In this document: one piece after another, positions 10,203 to 18,674 of the stretch
How the letters are laid out: each line of letters begins with the position of its first letter
How positions within the stretch are numbered: position 1 is the stretch's first letter
Assembly: GCF_003945545.1 (NCBI RefSeq)
Contig: NZ_CP029617.1
Location: 2,863,001 to 2,927,000 of the forward strand
Reading direction: 5' to 3'
DNA from: Streptomyces sp. WAC 01529
GTDB lineage: Bacteria; Actinomycetota; Actinomycetes; Streptomycetales; Streptomycetaceae
DNA length: 64,000 nucleotides
Program-made: the position numbers and the translations under genes
The notes under the pieces: model-generated
Databases searched by the model: none
Seen by the model: the letters and a program-made list of their open reading frames with translations, nothing else
What the model was told of the DNA's origin: nothing

Positions 10203-11102
10203 ATGACGACGCTGTCTCGCATCCGGATCGGTTCGGCGCCCGACTCATGGGGCGTGTGGTTTCCCGAGGACCCCCAGCAGGTCCCCTGGCGCCGCTTCCT
10301 CGACGAGGTCGCCGAGTCCGGTTACGAGTGGATCGAGCTGGGTCCCTACGGCTATCTGCCCACCGACCCCGCGGTACTGGCGGCCGAGACGGCCCGCCGC
10401 GGGCTCAAGGTCTCCGCGGGCACGGTCTTCACGGGGCTGCACCACGGCCCCGCCGTCTGGGAGAAGACCTGGGCGCACGTCGCCGACAACGCCGCGCTCG
10501 CCCAGGCGATGGGGGCCGGGCACCTCGTCGTCATCCCCTCCTTCTGGCGCGACGACAAGACGGGCGAGGTCCTGGAGGACCGCGTCCTGACGCCCGCGCA
10601 ATGGCGTGAACTGACCACCCAGACCGAGCGTCTGGCCCATGAGGTCCGGGAGCGGTACGGGCTCCAGGTCGTCGTCCACCCGCACGCGGACACGCACATC
10701 GACACCGAGGAGAACGTCACCCGCTTCCTCGACGCCACCGACCCCGGCCTCGTCTCGCTCTGCCTGGACACCGGCCACTACGCCTACTGCGGCGGGGACA
10801 GCGTCAAGCTCATCGAGACGTACGGCGAACGCATCGGCTATCTCCACCTCAAGCAGGTCGACCCGGAGATCCTCGCCGCGGTGCGCGCGGAGGAGGTGCC
10901 GTTCGGGCCCGCCGTGGCGCGCGGCGTGATGTGCGAGCCGCCCGCCGGGGTGCCCGCCCTGGAGCCCGTCCTCGCCGCGGCCCAGAACCTGGGCGTCGAC
11001 CTCTTCGCGATCGTCGAGCAGGACATGTACCCCTGCCCCCCGGACAAGCCCCTCCCGATCGCCCACCGCACCCGCACCTACCTCCGCTCCTGCGGGGCCT
11101 AG
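10203..11102 (+). CDS. Sugar phosphate isomerase/epimerase-type TIM barrel, probable inosose-pathway enzyme
   Basis: A 299-residue protein of the xylose-isomerase-like TIM-barrel superfamily. Recognisable features are IGSAPDSWGVWFP at the N-terminus, GYEWIELGPYGYLP (strand 2), VVVHPHADTHIDTEENV with metal-binding His/Glu, LCLDTGHYAYCGGD and YLHLKQVDPEI. Dicistronic context opposite iolC suggests an IolE-like inosose dehydratase or an IolH-like isomerase; sequence alone does not decide. The ATG at 10203 has GGAGG about 10 bases upstream. The 237 bases after the gene (11103-11339) hold several GTCAC words but no clear gene. Confidence 0.72.
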   Translation: MTTLSRIRIGSAPDSWGVWFPEDPQQVPWRRFLDEVAESGYEWIELGPYGYLPTDPAVLAAETARRGLKVSAGTVFTGLHHGPAVWEKTWAHVADNAALAQAMGAGHLVVIPSFWRDDKTGEVLEDRVLTPAQWRELTTQTERLAHEVRERYGLQVVVHPHADTHIDTEENVTRFLDATDPGLVSLCLDTGHYAYCGGDSVKLIETYGERIGYLHLKQVDPEILAAVRAEEVPFGPAVARGVMCEPPAGVPALEPVLAAAQNLGVDLFAIVEQDMYPCPPDKPLPIAHRTRTYLRSCGA

Positions 11103-11339
11103 CTCACCCCCGACCAGAGCGAAAGCGCCGCCCGCGTATGTCACTTTCGTCACAAACACTCTTTTCCTGTCACACATGTCTCACGTACGCGGCCCTTACG
11201 TCACAGCCGGTCCACAGCCGGGCCCCAGTGGTCACTCTGCGTCGTTCACCGGGCACAGGCTGAGTGATCGCCGCGCGTCGTGCCCAGTTCCCCCGTCGGC
11301 CTCTCCGGCCGCCCTGGGCACACGCAGGGAGGTGCCACG

Positions 11340-11537
11340 ATGACCGACCGCAGGCTCTGGTCGTACAAAGAGATCGCCGCGCACATCCGGGTGCAGCCCG
11401 ACACCGTGCGCTCCTACCGCAAGCACGGACTCCTGCCCGACCCCGACCACGTGGAGAGCGGCAAGCCCTACTGGTACGCGGACACGATCCGCGCCTGGGT
11501 GGCGGCCCGTCCCGGCAACCGCGGACGCAGAGGCTGA
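11340..11537 (+). CDS. Small MerR-like helix-turn-helix protein
   Basis: A 65-residue protein that is almost only a winged-helix DNA-binding domain: WSYKEIAAHIRVQPDTVRSY is helix-turn-helix, followed by KHGLLPDPDHVESGKPYWYA, the wing, and TIRAWVAAR. Size and order resemble BldC-like stand-alone MerR-type domains, but it lacks an effector-binding part. The ATG at 11340 is preceded by GGGAGG. It lies 150 bp upstream of copZ; whether it regulates anything nearby is unknown. Confidence 0.72.
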   Translation: MTDRRLWSYKEIAAHIRVQPDTVRSYRKHGLLPDPDHVESGKPYWYADTIRAWVAARPGNRGRRG

Positions 11538-11581
11538 CGCCGCGCGAGCGCGCCCGGGCCGCCACCGGGTCGCGTTGTGAA

Positions 11582-11598
11582 ATACCCCCTAGGGGTAT
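11582..11598. promoter_or_regulatory. CsoR-type copper operator in the copZ promoter
   Basis: ATACCCCCTAGGGGTAT has inverted arms ATACCCC and GGGGTAT with a CTA spacer, the pattern known for CsoR operators in actinobacteria. It lies between a possible -35 (TTGTGA, 11575-11580) and -10 (TATAGT, 11596-11601), so a bound repressor would block RNA polymerase. Copper loading would release it and switch on copZ and probably copA. No csoR gene lies in this window. Confidence 0.85.
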
Positions 11599-11691
11599 AG
11601 TGTTGTGAGTGTCAGGGGGTCCAGGGGACTCCGGGACCCCCTCCCGCACGTTACGTCGCACACGTACACACGCCCTCCCGAGGAGAACGAC

Positions 11692-12012
11692 ATGAGCGCC
11701 CAGACCGAGCTGCCCCAGGCCGCGTCCGAGACGACCGGCTCCTGCTGCTCCCCCAGCGGTTCCTGCCACTCCGGCTCCGCCGAGACCCCGCAGGGCGCCG
11801 TCACCACGGTGTACGAGGTGACGGGGATGACCTGCGGTCACTGCGAGGGCGCCGTCTCCGCCGAGATCTCGGAGATCGCGGGCGTCACCTCCGTCAAGGC
11901 CGTCGCCTCCACCGGCCAGGTCACCGTCGTCTCCGAGGCCCCGCTGGACGAGGCCGCGGTGCGCGCCGCGGTCGACGAGGCGGGCTACGAACTCGTCGGC
12001 GCCAAGGCCTGA
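11692..12012 (+). CDS. copZ: Copper chaperone CopZ with Cys-rich N-terminal extension
   Basis: A 106-residue protein with one heavy-metal-associated domain at about residues 38-106. The Cu(I) site is GMTCGHCEGAV (MxCxxC). CopZ proteins are usually near 70 residues; here about 37 residues precede the domain and contain GSCCSPSGSCHSGS, three Cys and a His that could bind extra metal. The ATG at 11692 has GAGGAG upstream; an in-frame start at 11605 would lie in the 5' leader just after the operator. It should hand Cu(I) to the CopA ATPase encoded next. Confidence 0.9.
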   Translation: MSAQTELPQAASETTGSCCSPSGSCHSGSAETPQGAVTTVYEVTGMTCGHCEGAVSAEISEIAGVTSVKAVASTGQVTVVSEAPLDEAAVRAAVDEAGYELVGAKA

Positions 12013-12032
12013 CCGGCACCCCGCCGGTACCC

Positions 12033-12070
12033 CGGGCCCCGTGGTGTCGGCGCCGACACCACGGGGCCCG
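12033..12070. terminator. 38-bp perfect palindrome between copZ and copA
   Basis: The left arm 12033-12051 (CGGGCCCCGTGGTGTCGGC) is exactly complementary to 12052-12070. The stem could be about 17 bp with a minimal loop, stronger than most terminators here, but without a T-run. It lies 20 bp after the copZ stop, so it may act as a partial terminator or processing site that makes more copZ than copA. Confidence 0.7.
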
Positions 12071-12107
12071 CCGTCGTATCAGCAGCCCAGAGGTGTACGA
12101 AAGAGTC

Positions 12108-14432
12108 ATGACGGAAGTCTCCGAAGTCTCCGCGGCCCCTGGCGCCTCCGCTGTCTCCGATGCCTCCGGGGGCTCCGGGGGCTCCCAGGTCGAACTCGCC
12201 GTCGGCGGGATGACCTGCGCCTCCTGCTCCTCCCGCATCGAGAGGAAGCTGAACCGCGTGGCGGGCGTGACCGCCGCCTCGGTCAACCTCGCCACGGAGA
12301 AGGCGAAGGTCACCTACGCCGACGGGGTCGAGGTCGCCCAGCTGATCGCCCTCGTCGAGAAGCTGGGCTACACGGCCGAGGAGATCGTCCCGCCCCCACC
12401 GGAGCCCGAGGCGGGCGACGCCCCGGCCCCGACCACCGCGGACATCACCGAGCCCGACATCCTGCGCCGGCGCCTGACCGTCTCCGCCGTCCTGTCCCTG
12501 CCCGTCGTGCTGCTCGCGATGGTCCCCGCCCTCCAGTTCGACAACTGGCAGTGGCTCTCGCTGACCCTCGCCGCGCCCGTCGTCGTCTGGGGCGGCCTGC
12601 CCTTCCACCGGGCGGCGTCCACCAATCTCCGGCACGGCGCCGCGACCATGGACACGCTCGTCTCGGTCGGCACGCTCGCCGCGTTCGGCTGGTCGCTGTG
12701 GGCGCTCTTCTTCGGGGACGCCGGAATGCCCGGCATGCGGCACGGCTTCGACTTCACCGCCTCCCCCGGCTCCGGTGCCTCGACGATCTACCTCGAAGTC
12801 GCCTCCGGTGTCATCACGTTCATCCTGCTCGGCCGCTGGCTGGAGGCCCGCTCCAAGCGGCGGGCCGGTGCCGCCCTGCGCGCCCTGCTCGAACTCGGCG
12901 CCAAGGACGTCACCGTCCTGCGCGAGGGCAGGGAGGAGCGGATCCCGGTCGGGCGGCTCGCCGTCGGCGACCGTTTCCTCGTTCGCCCCGGAGAGACCGT
13001 CGCGACCGACGGCACCGTCGTCGAGGGGGCGTCCGCGGTCGACGCCTCGATGCTGACCGGTGAGTCCGTGCCGGTCGACGTGGGCGTGGGCGACGCCGTC
13101 ACCGGGGCGACCGTGAACGACTCGGGACGCCTCGTCGTACGGGCGACCCGCGTCGGCGCCGACACCCAACTGGCCCGCATGGCCCGCCTCGTGGAGGACG
13201 CGCAGACCGGCAAGGCCCAGGTGCAGCGCCTGGCCGACCGGATCGCCGGGGTCTTCGTGCCGGTGGTCCTGCTCATCGCGGCAGGCACGCTCGGCGGCTG
13301 GCTCGGCGCCACGGGCGACGCGACCGCCGCGTTCACCGCCGCCGTCGCCGTCCTGATCATCGCCTGCCCGTGCGCGCTCGGCCTCGCCACGCCCACCGCC
13401 CTGATGGTCGGCACGGGACGTGGCGCCCAGCTCGGCATCCTCATCAAGGGCCCCGAGGTCCTGGAGTCCACGCGCCGCGTCGACACGGTCGTCCTGGACA
13501 AGACGGGGACGGTGACGACGGGCCGTATGGAGATGGCGGACGTGTACGCCGTCGGGCACACGGACGAGAAGCAGTTGCTGCGTCTCGTGGGCGCCCTGGA
13601 GCACGCCTCCGAGCACCCCGTGGCCCGGGCCCTCGCGGCGGGCGCCGCCGACCGTCTGGGCGTCTCCGTCGGGGAGTTGGCGACCCCGGAGCGGTTCGAG
13701 AACGTCGCCGGGTCCGGGGTGCGCGGCACAGTGGAGGGGCACGAGGTGCTCGTGGGACGCGAGCGGCTCCTCGCGGACGCGGGCGTCACGGGCCTGGACG
13801 CGCTGACCGCGCCCCGGAGCGAGGCGGAGGCCGGGGGGCGTACCGCCGTCCTTGTCGCCTGGGACGGCGCCGCGCGCGGCGTGCTGACGGTCGCCGACGC
13901 CGTCAAGGAGACCAGCCCGCAGGCGGTGCAGGAGCTGCGTGCGCTCGGCCTGACGCCGATGCTGCTCACCGGCGACAACAAGGCCGTGGCCGACGCGGTC
14001 GCGCGGGCGGTGGGGATCGCCCCGGACGCCGTGTACGCGGAGGTCCTTCCACAGGAGAAGGCCGACGTCGTACGGCGGTTGCGGGAGGAGGGCCGGGTCG
14101 TGGCGATGGTCGGGGACGGCGTGAACGACGCGGCGGCCCTCGCCACCGCCGATCTGGGCCTCGCGATGGGCACGGGCACGGACGCGGCGATCGAGGCGAG
14201 CGATCTGACGCTGGTGCGCGGGGACTTGCGGGTGGCGGCCGACGCCATCAGGCTCTCCCGGAAGACCCTCGCCACCATCAAGGGCAACCTCTTCTGGGCC
14301 TTCGGCTACAACGTCGCCGCGCTGCCGCTCGCCGCGGCCGGCCTCCTGAACCCGATGATCGCGGGAGCCGCGATGGCGTTCTCGTCGGTGTTCGTGGTCA
14401 CGAACAGCCTGCGGCTGCGGACGTTCACATAA
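12108..14432 (+). CDS. copA: Copper-translocating P1B-type ATPase
   Basis: A 774-residue heavy-metal P-type ATPase that exports Cu(I) across the membrane. In order: one N-terminal metal-binding domain with GMTCASCSSRIE (about residues 30-42), an actuator motif LTGESVP, the transmembrane CPC ion site (IIACPCALGLATP), the phosphorylation motif VLDKTGTVTTG, an HP locus (EHASEHPVARAL), TGDN and the hinge VGDGVNDAAALATADLG. All catalytic motifs are intact. The ATG at 12108 was preferred to a GTG at 12093, which has no ribosome-binding site. It follows copZ and should share its CsoR-controlled transcript. Confidence 0.95.
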   Translation: MTEVSEVSAAPGASAVSDASGGSGGSQVELAVGGMTCASCSSRIERKLNRVAGVTAASVNLATEKAKVTYADGVEVAQLIALVEKLGYTAEEIVPPPPEPEAGDAPAPTTADITEPDILRRRLTVSAVLSLPVVLLAMVPALQFDNWQWLSLTLAAPVVVWGGLPFHRAASTNLRHGAATMDTLVSVGTLAAFGWSLWALFFGDAGMPGMRHGFDFTASPGSGASTIYLEVASGVITFILLGRWLEARSKRRAGAALRALLELGAKDVTVLREGREERIPVGRLAVGDRFLVRPGETVATDGTVVEGASAVDASMLTGESVPVDVGVGDAVTGATVNDSGRLVVRATRVGADTQLARMARLVEDAQTGKAQVQRLADRIAGVFVPVVLLIAAGTLGGWLGATGDATAAFTAAVAVLIIACPCALGLATPTALMVGTGRGAQLGILIKGPEVLESTRRVDTVVLDKTGTVTTGRMEMADVYAVGHTDEKQLLRLVGALEHASEHPVARALAAGAADRLGVSVGELATPERFENVAGSGVRGTVEGHEVLVGRERLLADAGVTGLDALTAPRSEAEAGGRTAVLVAWDGAARGVLTVADAVKETSPQAVQELRALGLTPMLLTGDNKAVADAVARAVGIAPDAVYAEVLPQEKADVVRRLREEGRVVAMVGDGVNDAAALATADLGLAMGTGTDAAIEASDLTLVRGDLRVAADAIRLSRKTLATIKGNLFWAFGYNVAALPLAAAGLLNPMIAGAAMAFSSVFVVTNSLRLRTFT

Positions 14433-14580
14433 GCCCTTCACATGTCCGTCCCAGCATCCTCACGCGCCTCGCGAGATCCCCATATGGGGGCTCTTGCGCA
14501 TGTACGAGACATATGCAAGAGACGCAGATCACAGTGATCCGAACGTAACCATCTAGGGGGGTCGCGAGTCTAATGGGACG

Positions 14581-14823
14581 ATGCCAGTAGATGTCTTGGG
14601 GGACGTCATCTGACATCAGGGGACATCTTGGGGGATGCTCCCTGGAATTGCGTTGCCGGGGCACGTGCACCGGGGAGCTTTGAGCGGCCCTCCCGTACGT
14701 ACGCGTCCCGGCAGAGCGCAGGGCAACCACAGACGCCCGGCCGGATCCCGTGGGGGGAATCCGCACCGGGAAAAAGGGAAGCGCCCCGACCGTCGACCCG
14801 TGGGGGGATCGACGGCGGGGCGC
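14581..14823 (+). ncRNA. Candidate structured non-coding RNA with two same-loop hairpins
   Basis: The gap from 14433 to 14904 (472 bases) has no convincing gene. Two hairpins carry an identical 12-base loop, CCCGTGGGGGGA. The first has stem CGGAT/ATCCG (14742-14763). The second is longer, 14781-14823, with stem GCGCCCCG/CGGGGCGC and CCGTCGA/TCGACGG and one bulged A. Upstream, CTTGGGGGA occurs twice (near 14595 and 14627). A possible promoter is GTAACC (14545-14550) and TCTAAT (14569-14574). The complementary strand shows six-C loops, recalling the actinobacterial 6C RNA motif, so the true strand is uncertain. Confidence 0.35.
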
Positions 14824-14833
14824 TTCTCGCTTT
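14768..14833. terminator. Bidirectional terminator beside citrate synthase
   Basis: The strong hairpin 14781-14823 (15 bp with one bulge) is followed on the plus strand by TTCTCGCTTT and on the minus strand by TTCCCTTTTT (complement of 14771-14780). It can therefore end the citrate synthase transcript from the right and any transcript of the copA side from the left. Confidence 0.7.
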
Positions 14834-14836
14834 AGG

Positions 14837-14877
14837 AGCGCCCCGAAGGGGCGCGGGGAACTGCGCGACCAGCCACA
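14837..14877. repeat. Dispersed 41-bp Streptomyces repeat, copy 1
   Basis: It begins AGCGCCCCGAAGGGGCGC, itself a hairpin with a GA-type loop, and continues GGGGAACTGCGCGACCAGCCACA. It is identical over 41 bases to 38371-38411. In both places it lies 3' of a minus-strand gene, in the same orientation relative to that gene. Here GGGAACTGC-type sequence close to the gene end can pair with GCAGTTCCC in the element, giving a nested stem-loop. Confidence 0.85.
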
Positions 14878-14904
14878 TGCGGCCCGCAGTTCCCGAAGAA
14901 AAGA

Positions 14905-16194
14905 TCAGCGACCCTCAACCGGGACGAAGTCCCGAAGAACCTCACCGGTGTAAATCTGCCGAGGCCGACCGATACGCGAACCCGGCTCCTTGATCATCTC
15001 GTGCCACTGGGCGATCCACCCCGGAAGACGCCCCAGCGCGAACAGCACCGTGAACATCTCGGTCGGGAAGCCCATGGCCCGGTAGATCAGACCCGTGTAG
15101 AAGTCCACGTTCGGGTAGAGCTTGCGCTCGACGAAGTAGTCGTCGGCCAGCGCGTGCTCCTCCAGCTTCAGCGCGATGTCCAGCAGCTCGTCGGACTTGC
15201 CGAGCGCCGAGAGGACATCGTGCGCCGCCGCCTTGATGATCTTCGCCCGGGGGTCGAAGTTCTTGTAGACGCGGTGCCCGAAGCCCATGAGCTTCACGCC
15301 GTCTTCCTTGTTCTTCACCTTGCGGATGAAGGAGTCGACGTCGCCGCCGGAGGCCTGGATGCCTTCCAGCATCTCCAGGACCGACTGGTTGGCGCCGCCG
15401 TGCAGCGGGCCCCACAGGGCCGAGATGCCGGCCGAGATCGAGGCGAACATGTTCGCCTGCGAGGAGCCGACCAGACGCACGGTGGAGGTCGAGCAGTTCT
15501 GCTCGTGGTCCGCGTGCAGGATCAGGAGCTTGTCGAGCGCGGCGACGACGACCGGGTCCAGCTCGTACTCGGCGGCGGGCACGGAGAACGTCATGCGCAG
15601 GAAGTTCTCGACGTAGCCGAGGTCGTTGCGCGGGTAGACGACCGGGTGGCCCTGCGACTTCTTGTACGCGTAGGCGGCGATCGTCGGAAGCTTGGCGAGA
15701 AGGCGGATCGTCGAGAGGTGACGCTGCTTCTCGTCGAAGGGGTTGTGGCTGTCCTGGTAGAACGTCGACAGCGCGCTCACCACGGACGACAGCATCGCCA
15801 TCGGGTGGGCGTCACGCGGGAAGCCGTCGTAGAACCGCTTGACGTCCTCGTGCAGCAGGGTGTGCTGCGTGATCTCGTTCTTGAAGCTCGCCAGCTCGTC
15901 GACCTTCGGCAGCTCGCCGTTGATCAGCAGGTACGCCACCTCGGTGAAGGTGGAGCGCTCGGCCAGCTGCTCGATCGGGTAGCCGCGGTACCGCAGGATG
16001 CCCTGCTCGCCGTCGAGATAGGTGATGGCGGATTTATAGGCGGCGGTGTTGCCATAGCCGCTGTCCAGGGTCACAAGACCGGTCTGGGTGCGGAGCTTCC
16101 CGATGTCGAAGCCCTTGTCGCCGACGGTCGAATCGATCACCGGGTAGGTGTACTCGCCATCGCCGTACCGCAGTACTACAGAGTTGTCGCTCAC
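14905..16194 (-). CDS. gltA: Citrate synthase
   Basis: A 429-residue type II citrate synthase catalysing oxaloacetate plus acetyl-CoA to citrate. Key segments are LHADHEQNCSTSTVR, WGPLHGGANQSVLEML and MGFGHRVYKNFDPRA, which contain the substrate-binding His and Arg residues, and DFYTGLIYRAMGFP near the end with the catalytic Asp. The GTG start at 16194 (SDNSVVLRYGDGEY) is preceded by GAGGG; an upstream ATG at 16251 adds a basic sequence foreign to the family. It appears monocistronic, with two palindromes in its upstream region. Confidence 0.95.
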   Translation of the reverse strand: MSDNSVVLRYGDGEYTYPVIDSTVGDKGFDIGKLRTQTGLVTLDSGYGNTAAYKSAITYLDGEQGILRYRGYPIEQLAERSTFTEVAYLLINGELPKVDELASFKNEITQHTLLHEDVKRFYDGFPRDAHPMAMLSSVVSALSTFYQDSHNPFDEKQRHLSTIRLLAKLPTIAAYAYKKSQGHPVVYPRNDLGYVENFLRMTFSVPAAEYELDPVVVAALDKLLILHADHEQNCSTSTVRLVGSSQANMFASISAGISALWGPLHGGANQSVLEMLEGIQASGGDVDSFIRKVKNKEDGVKLMGFGHRVYKNFDPRAKIIKAAAHDVLSALGKSDELLDIALKLEEHALADDYFVERKLYPNVDFYTGLIYRAMGFPTEMFTVLFALGRLPGWIAQWHEMIKEPGSRIGRPRQIYTGEVLRDFVPVEGR

Positions 16195-16269
16195 GTCATC
16201 CCTCACCGACGTTGTGCCTCTTCTTCGAGGTGCCCTGACTGTCTCTACCATCCCCCATTTGGCCCTGGA

Positions 16270-16322
16270 GAGTGCACTCGGGGTCGACCATTGGGCCTAT
16301 TGGCGGCACTGAGTGCCGCCAA
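16270..16322. promoter_or_regulatory. Two palindromes upstream of citrate synthase
   Basis: GAGTGCACTC (16270-16279) is a perfect 10-bp palindrome. At 16300-16322, arms TTGGCGGCACT and AGTGCCGCCAA flank one central G. Both contain AGTGC/GCACT. The second starts 6 bp after the helicase stop codon and may end that transcript, while both could also be operator sites for the citrate synthase promoter. Confidence 0.5.
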
Positions 16323-16327
16323 CCTGC

Positions 16328-18634
16328 TCATCCTGCCCCCTTCGCCCCGGTTCCGGAAGTGCTGTGTGACGTTTCCGACTCGTTTGATCGATCAAAACGC
16401 CCCGGGCCCGCTCCGCGGCCTCCCGCGAGCCTGAAATCCAGGGCCGTACAGCGCCTGCCCGCGGAGACCGTGCGGACAGCCTGACCCAGAGCTTTGCGCG
16501 AACCGACCAGGACGACCAGCTTCTTGGCGCGTGTCACGGCGGTGTAGAGCAGATTGCGCTGGAGCATCATCCACGCGCCCGTGGTGACCGGGATCACCAC
16601 GGCCGGGTATTCACTGCCCTGGGAGCGGTGGATCGTCACCGCGTACGCGTGCGCCAGCTCGTCCAGTTCGTCGAAGTCGTAGGGGACTTCCTCGTCCTCG
16701 TCGGTCAGGACGGTGAGCCGTTGCTCGTCGAGGTTGAGGGCGGTGACGACGCCGACCGTGCCGTTGAAGACGCCGTTCCGCCCCTTCTCGTAGTTGTTGC
16801 GGATCTGGGTGACCTTGTCGCCGACGCGGAAGACGCGGCCGCCGAACCGCTTCTCGGGCAGGTCGGGGCGGGCGGGGGTGATGGCCTGCTGGAGGAGGCC
16901 GTTGAGGTTCCCGGCGCCCGCGGGGCCGCGGTGCATGGGGGCGAGGACCTGGACGTCGCGGCGCGGGTCGAGGCCGAACTTGCGGGGGATGCGGTGGGCC
17001 GCGACGTCGACCGTGACGCGGCCCGCGTCCTCGGTCTCCTCCTCGACGAAGAGGAAGAAGTCCTTCATGCCCTGCGTGAGGGGTGGCACGCCGGAGTTGA
17101 TGCGGTGGGCGTTGGTGACCACGCCCGACTCCTGCGCCTGGCGGAAGATGCGGGTGAGGCGGACGGCGGGGATCGGGCTCTCCGCGCCGAGCATGTCCCG
17201 CAGCACCTCGCCCGCGCCGACGCTGGGCAGCTGGTCGACGTCTCCCACGAAGAGCAGGTGGGCGCCGGGCGGGACGGCCTTCACCAGCTTGTTGGCGAGG
17301 AGCAGGTCGAGCATGGAGGCCTCGTCGACCACGACCAGATCGGCGTCGAGCGGCCTCTCCTTGTCGTACGCCGCGTCGCCCCCGGGCCGCAGTTCGAGCA
17401 GGCGGTGGACGGTGGAGGCCTCCGCGCCGGTGAGTTCGGCGAGGCGCTTGGCGGCGCGGCCGGTGGGGGCGGCGAGGACGACCTTGGCCTTCTTGGCGCG
17501 GGCCAGCTCGACGATGGAGCGGACCGTGAAGGACTTGCCGCAGCCGGGGCCGCCGGTCAGGACGGCGACCTTCTGGGTAAGGGCGAGCCGCACGGCCGCT
17601 TCCTGCTCGGGCGCGAGCGTCGCCCCCGTGCGGTCCGCGAGCCAGGCGAGCGCCTTGTCCCAGGCGACGTCCCTGAAGGCGGGCATCCGGTCCTCGGGGG
17701 TCCGCAGGAGGCGCGACAGCTGGGCGGCGAGGGAGAGTTCGGCGCGGTGGAAGGGGACCAGATAGACGGCGGTGATGTCGTCGCCGCCCTCCGGGTCGGG
17801 GAGGGATTCGCGGACGACCCCCTCCTCCTCCCCCGCCAGCTCGGCGAGGCAGTCGATGACCAGGCCCGTGTCGACCTGGAGCAGCTTCACCGCGTCGGAG
17901 ATGAGGCGCTCCTCCGGGAGGTAGCAATTGCCCTGGTCGGTGGCGTTCGAAAGGGCGTACTGGAGACCGGCCTTGACGCGTTCGGGGCTGTCGTGCGGGA
18001 TGCCGACGGCCTGGGCGATGCGGTCGGCGGTGAGGAAGCCGATGCCCCAGACGTCGGCGGCGAGGCGATAGGGCTCGTTCTTCACCACGGAGATCGACGC
18101 GTCGGCGTACTTCTTGTAGATGCGCACGGCGATGGAGGTGGAGACGCCGACTCCCTGGAGGAAGACCATGACCTCCTTGATGGCCTTCTGCTCCTCCCAG
18201 GCGGCGGCGATCATCTTGGTCCGCTTGGGGCCGAGGCCGGGCACTTCCACGAGCCGCTTCGGCTCGTTCTCGATGATGTCGAGGGTGTCGACGCCGAAGT
18301 GGGTGGTGATCCGGTCGGCCATCACGGGGCCGATGCCCTTGATGAGTCCGGAGCCGAGATAGCGGCGGATGCCCTGGATGGTGGCGGGCAGCACCGTCGT
18401 GTAGTTCTCGCAGGTGAACTGCTTGCCGTACTGCGGGTGGGAGCCCCAGCGGCCCTGCATGCGCAGGCTCTCGCCGACCTGGGCGCCGAGCAGCGAGCCG
18501 ACGACGGTCAGCAGGTCACCGGCGCCGCGGCCGGTGTCGACGCGCGCGACCGTGTACCCGGTCTCCTCATTGGCGTACGTGATGCGCTCGAGGACCCCCT
18601 CGACCGTCGCCATCGCCACAGCTGGACTCGACAT
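16328..18634 (-). CDS. recD2: RecD2-type ATP-dependent DNA helicase
   Basis: A 768-residue superfamily 1 helicase. The N-terminal half has helix-hairpin-helix elements (GLIKGIGPVMADRI, LVEVPGLGPKRTK) characteristic of RecD2, which works without RecBC. The motor follows: Walker A LTGGPGCGKSFTVRS, motif Ia APTGRAAKRL, Walker B VVVDEASMLD, motif III FVGDVDQLPSVGAGEVL, motif IV-like RLTRIFRQA and motif VI YTAVTRAKKLVVLVGS, with the HRSQGSEYPAV loop. Length and order fit RecD2. A second in-frame ATG eight codons in (MATVEGVL) is an alternative start. A DnaA-box-like word and a hairpin lie upstream. Confidence 0.92.
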   Translation of the reverse strand: MSSPAVAMATVEGVLERITYANEETGYTVARVDTGRGAGDLLTVVGSLLGAQVGESLRMQGRWGSHPQYGKQFTCENYTTVLPATIQGIRRYLGSGLIKGIGPVMADRITTHFGVDTLDIIENEPKRLVEVPGLGPKRTKMIAAAWEEQKAIKEVMVFLQGVGVSTSIAVRIYKKYADASISVVKNEPYRLAADVWGIGFLTADRIAQAVGIPHDSPERVKAGLQYALSNATDQGNCYLPEERLISDAVKLLQVDTGLVIDCLAELAGEEEGVVRESLPDPEGGDDITAVYLVPFHRAELSLAAQLSRLLRTPEDRMPAFRDVAWDKALAWLADRTGATLAPEQEAAVRLALTQKVAVLTGGPGCGKSFTVRSIVELARAKKAKVVLAAPTGRAAKRLAELTGAEASTVHRLLELRPGGDAAYDKERPLDADLVVVDEASMLDLLLANKLVKAVPPGAHLLFVGDVDQLPSVGAGEVLRDMLGAESPIPAVRLTRIFRQAQESGVVTNAHRINSGVPPLTQGMKDFFLFVEEETEDAGRVTVDVAAHRIPRKFGLDPRRDVQVLAPMHRGPAGAGNLNGLLQQAITPARPDLPEKRFGGRVFRVGDKVTQIRNNYEKGRNGVFNGTVGVVTALNLDEQRLTVLTDEDEEVPYDFDELDELAHAYAVTIHRSQGSEYPAVVIPVTTGAWMMLQRNLLYTAVTRAKKLVVLVGSRKALGQAVRTVSAGRRCTALDFRLAGGRGAGPGRFDRSNESETSHSTSGTGAKGAG

Positions 18635-18674
18635 GATCCGACGCTACCGCCCGCCACCGACAACGTGGACAGCC

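Noticed and set aside
14742..14823. Definite call of Rfam 6C RNA on the minus strand
   Set aside because: The C-rich loops are suggestive, but the spacing and the U-tract between the hairpins would terminate the transcript before the second hairpin; a covariance search is needed.
14433..14904. Short plus-strand proteins in the gap after copA
   Set aside because: Frames of 60-120 codons exist but are Arg/Pro/Gly-rich, have no matched ribosome-binding sites and run through hairpins and a dispersed repeat.
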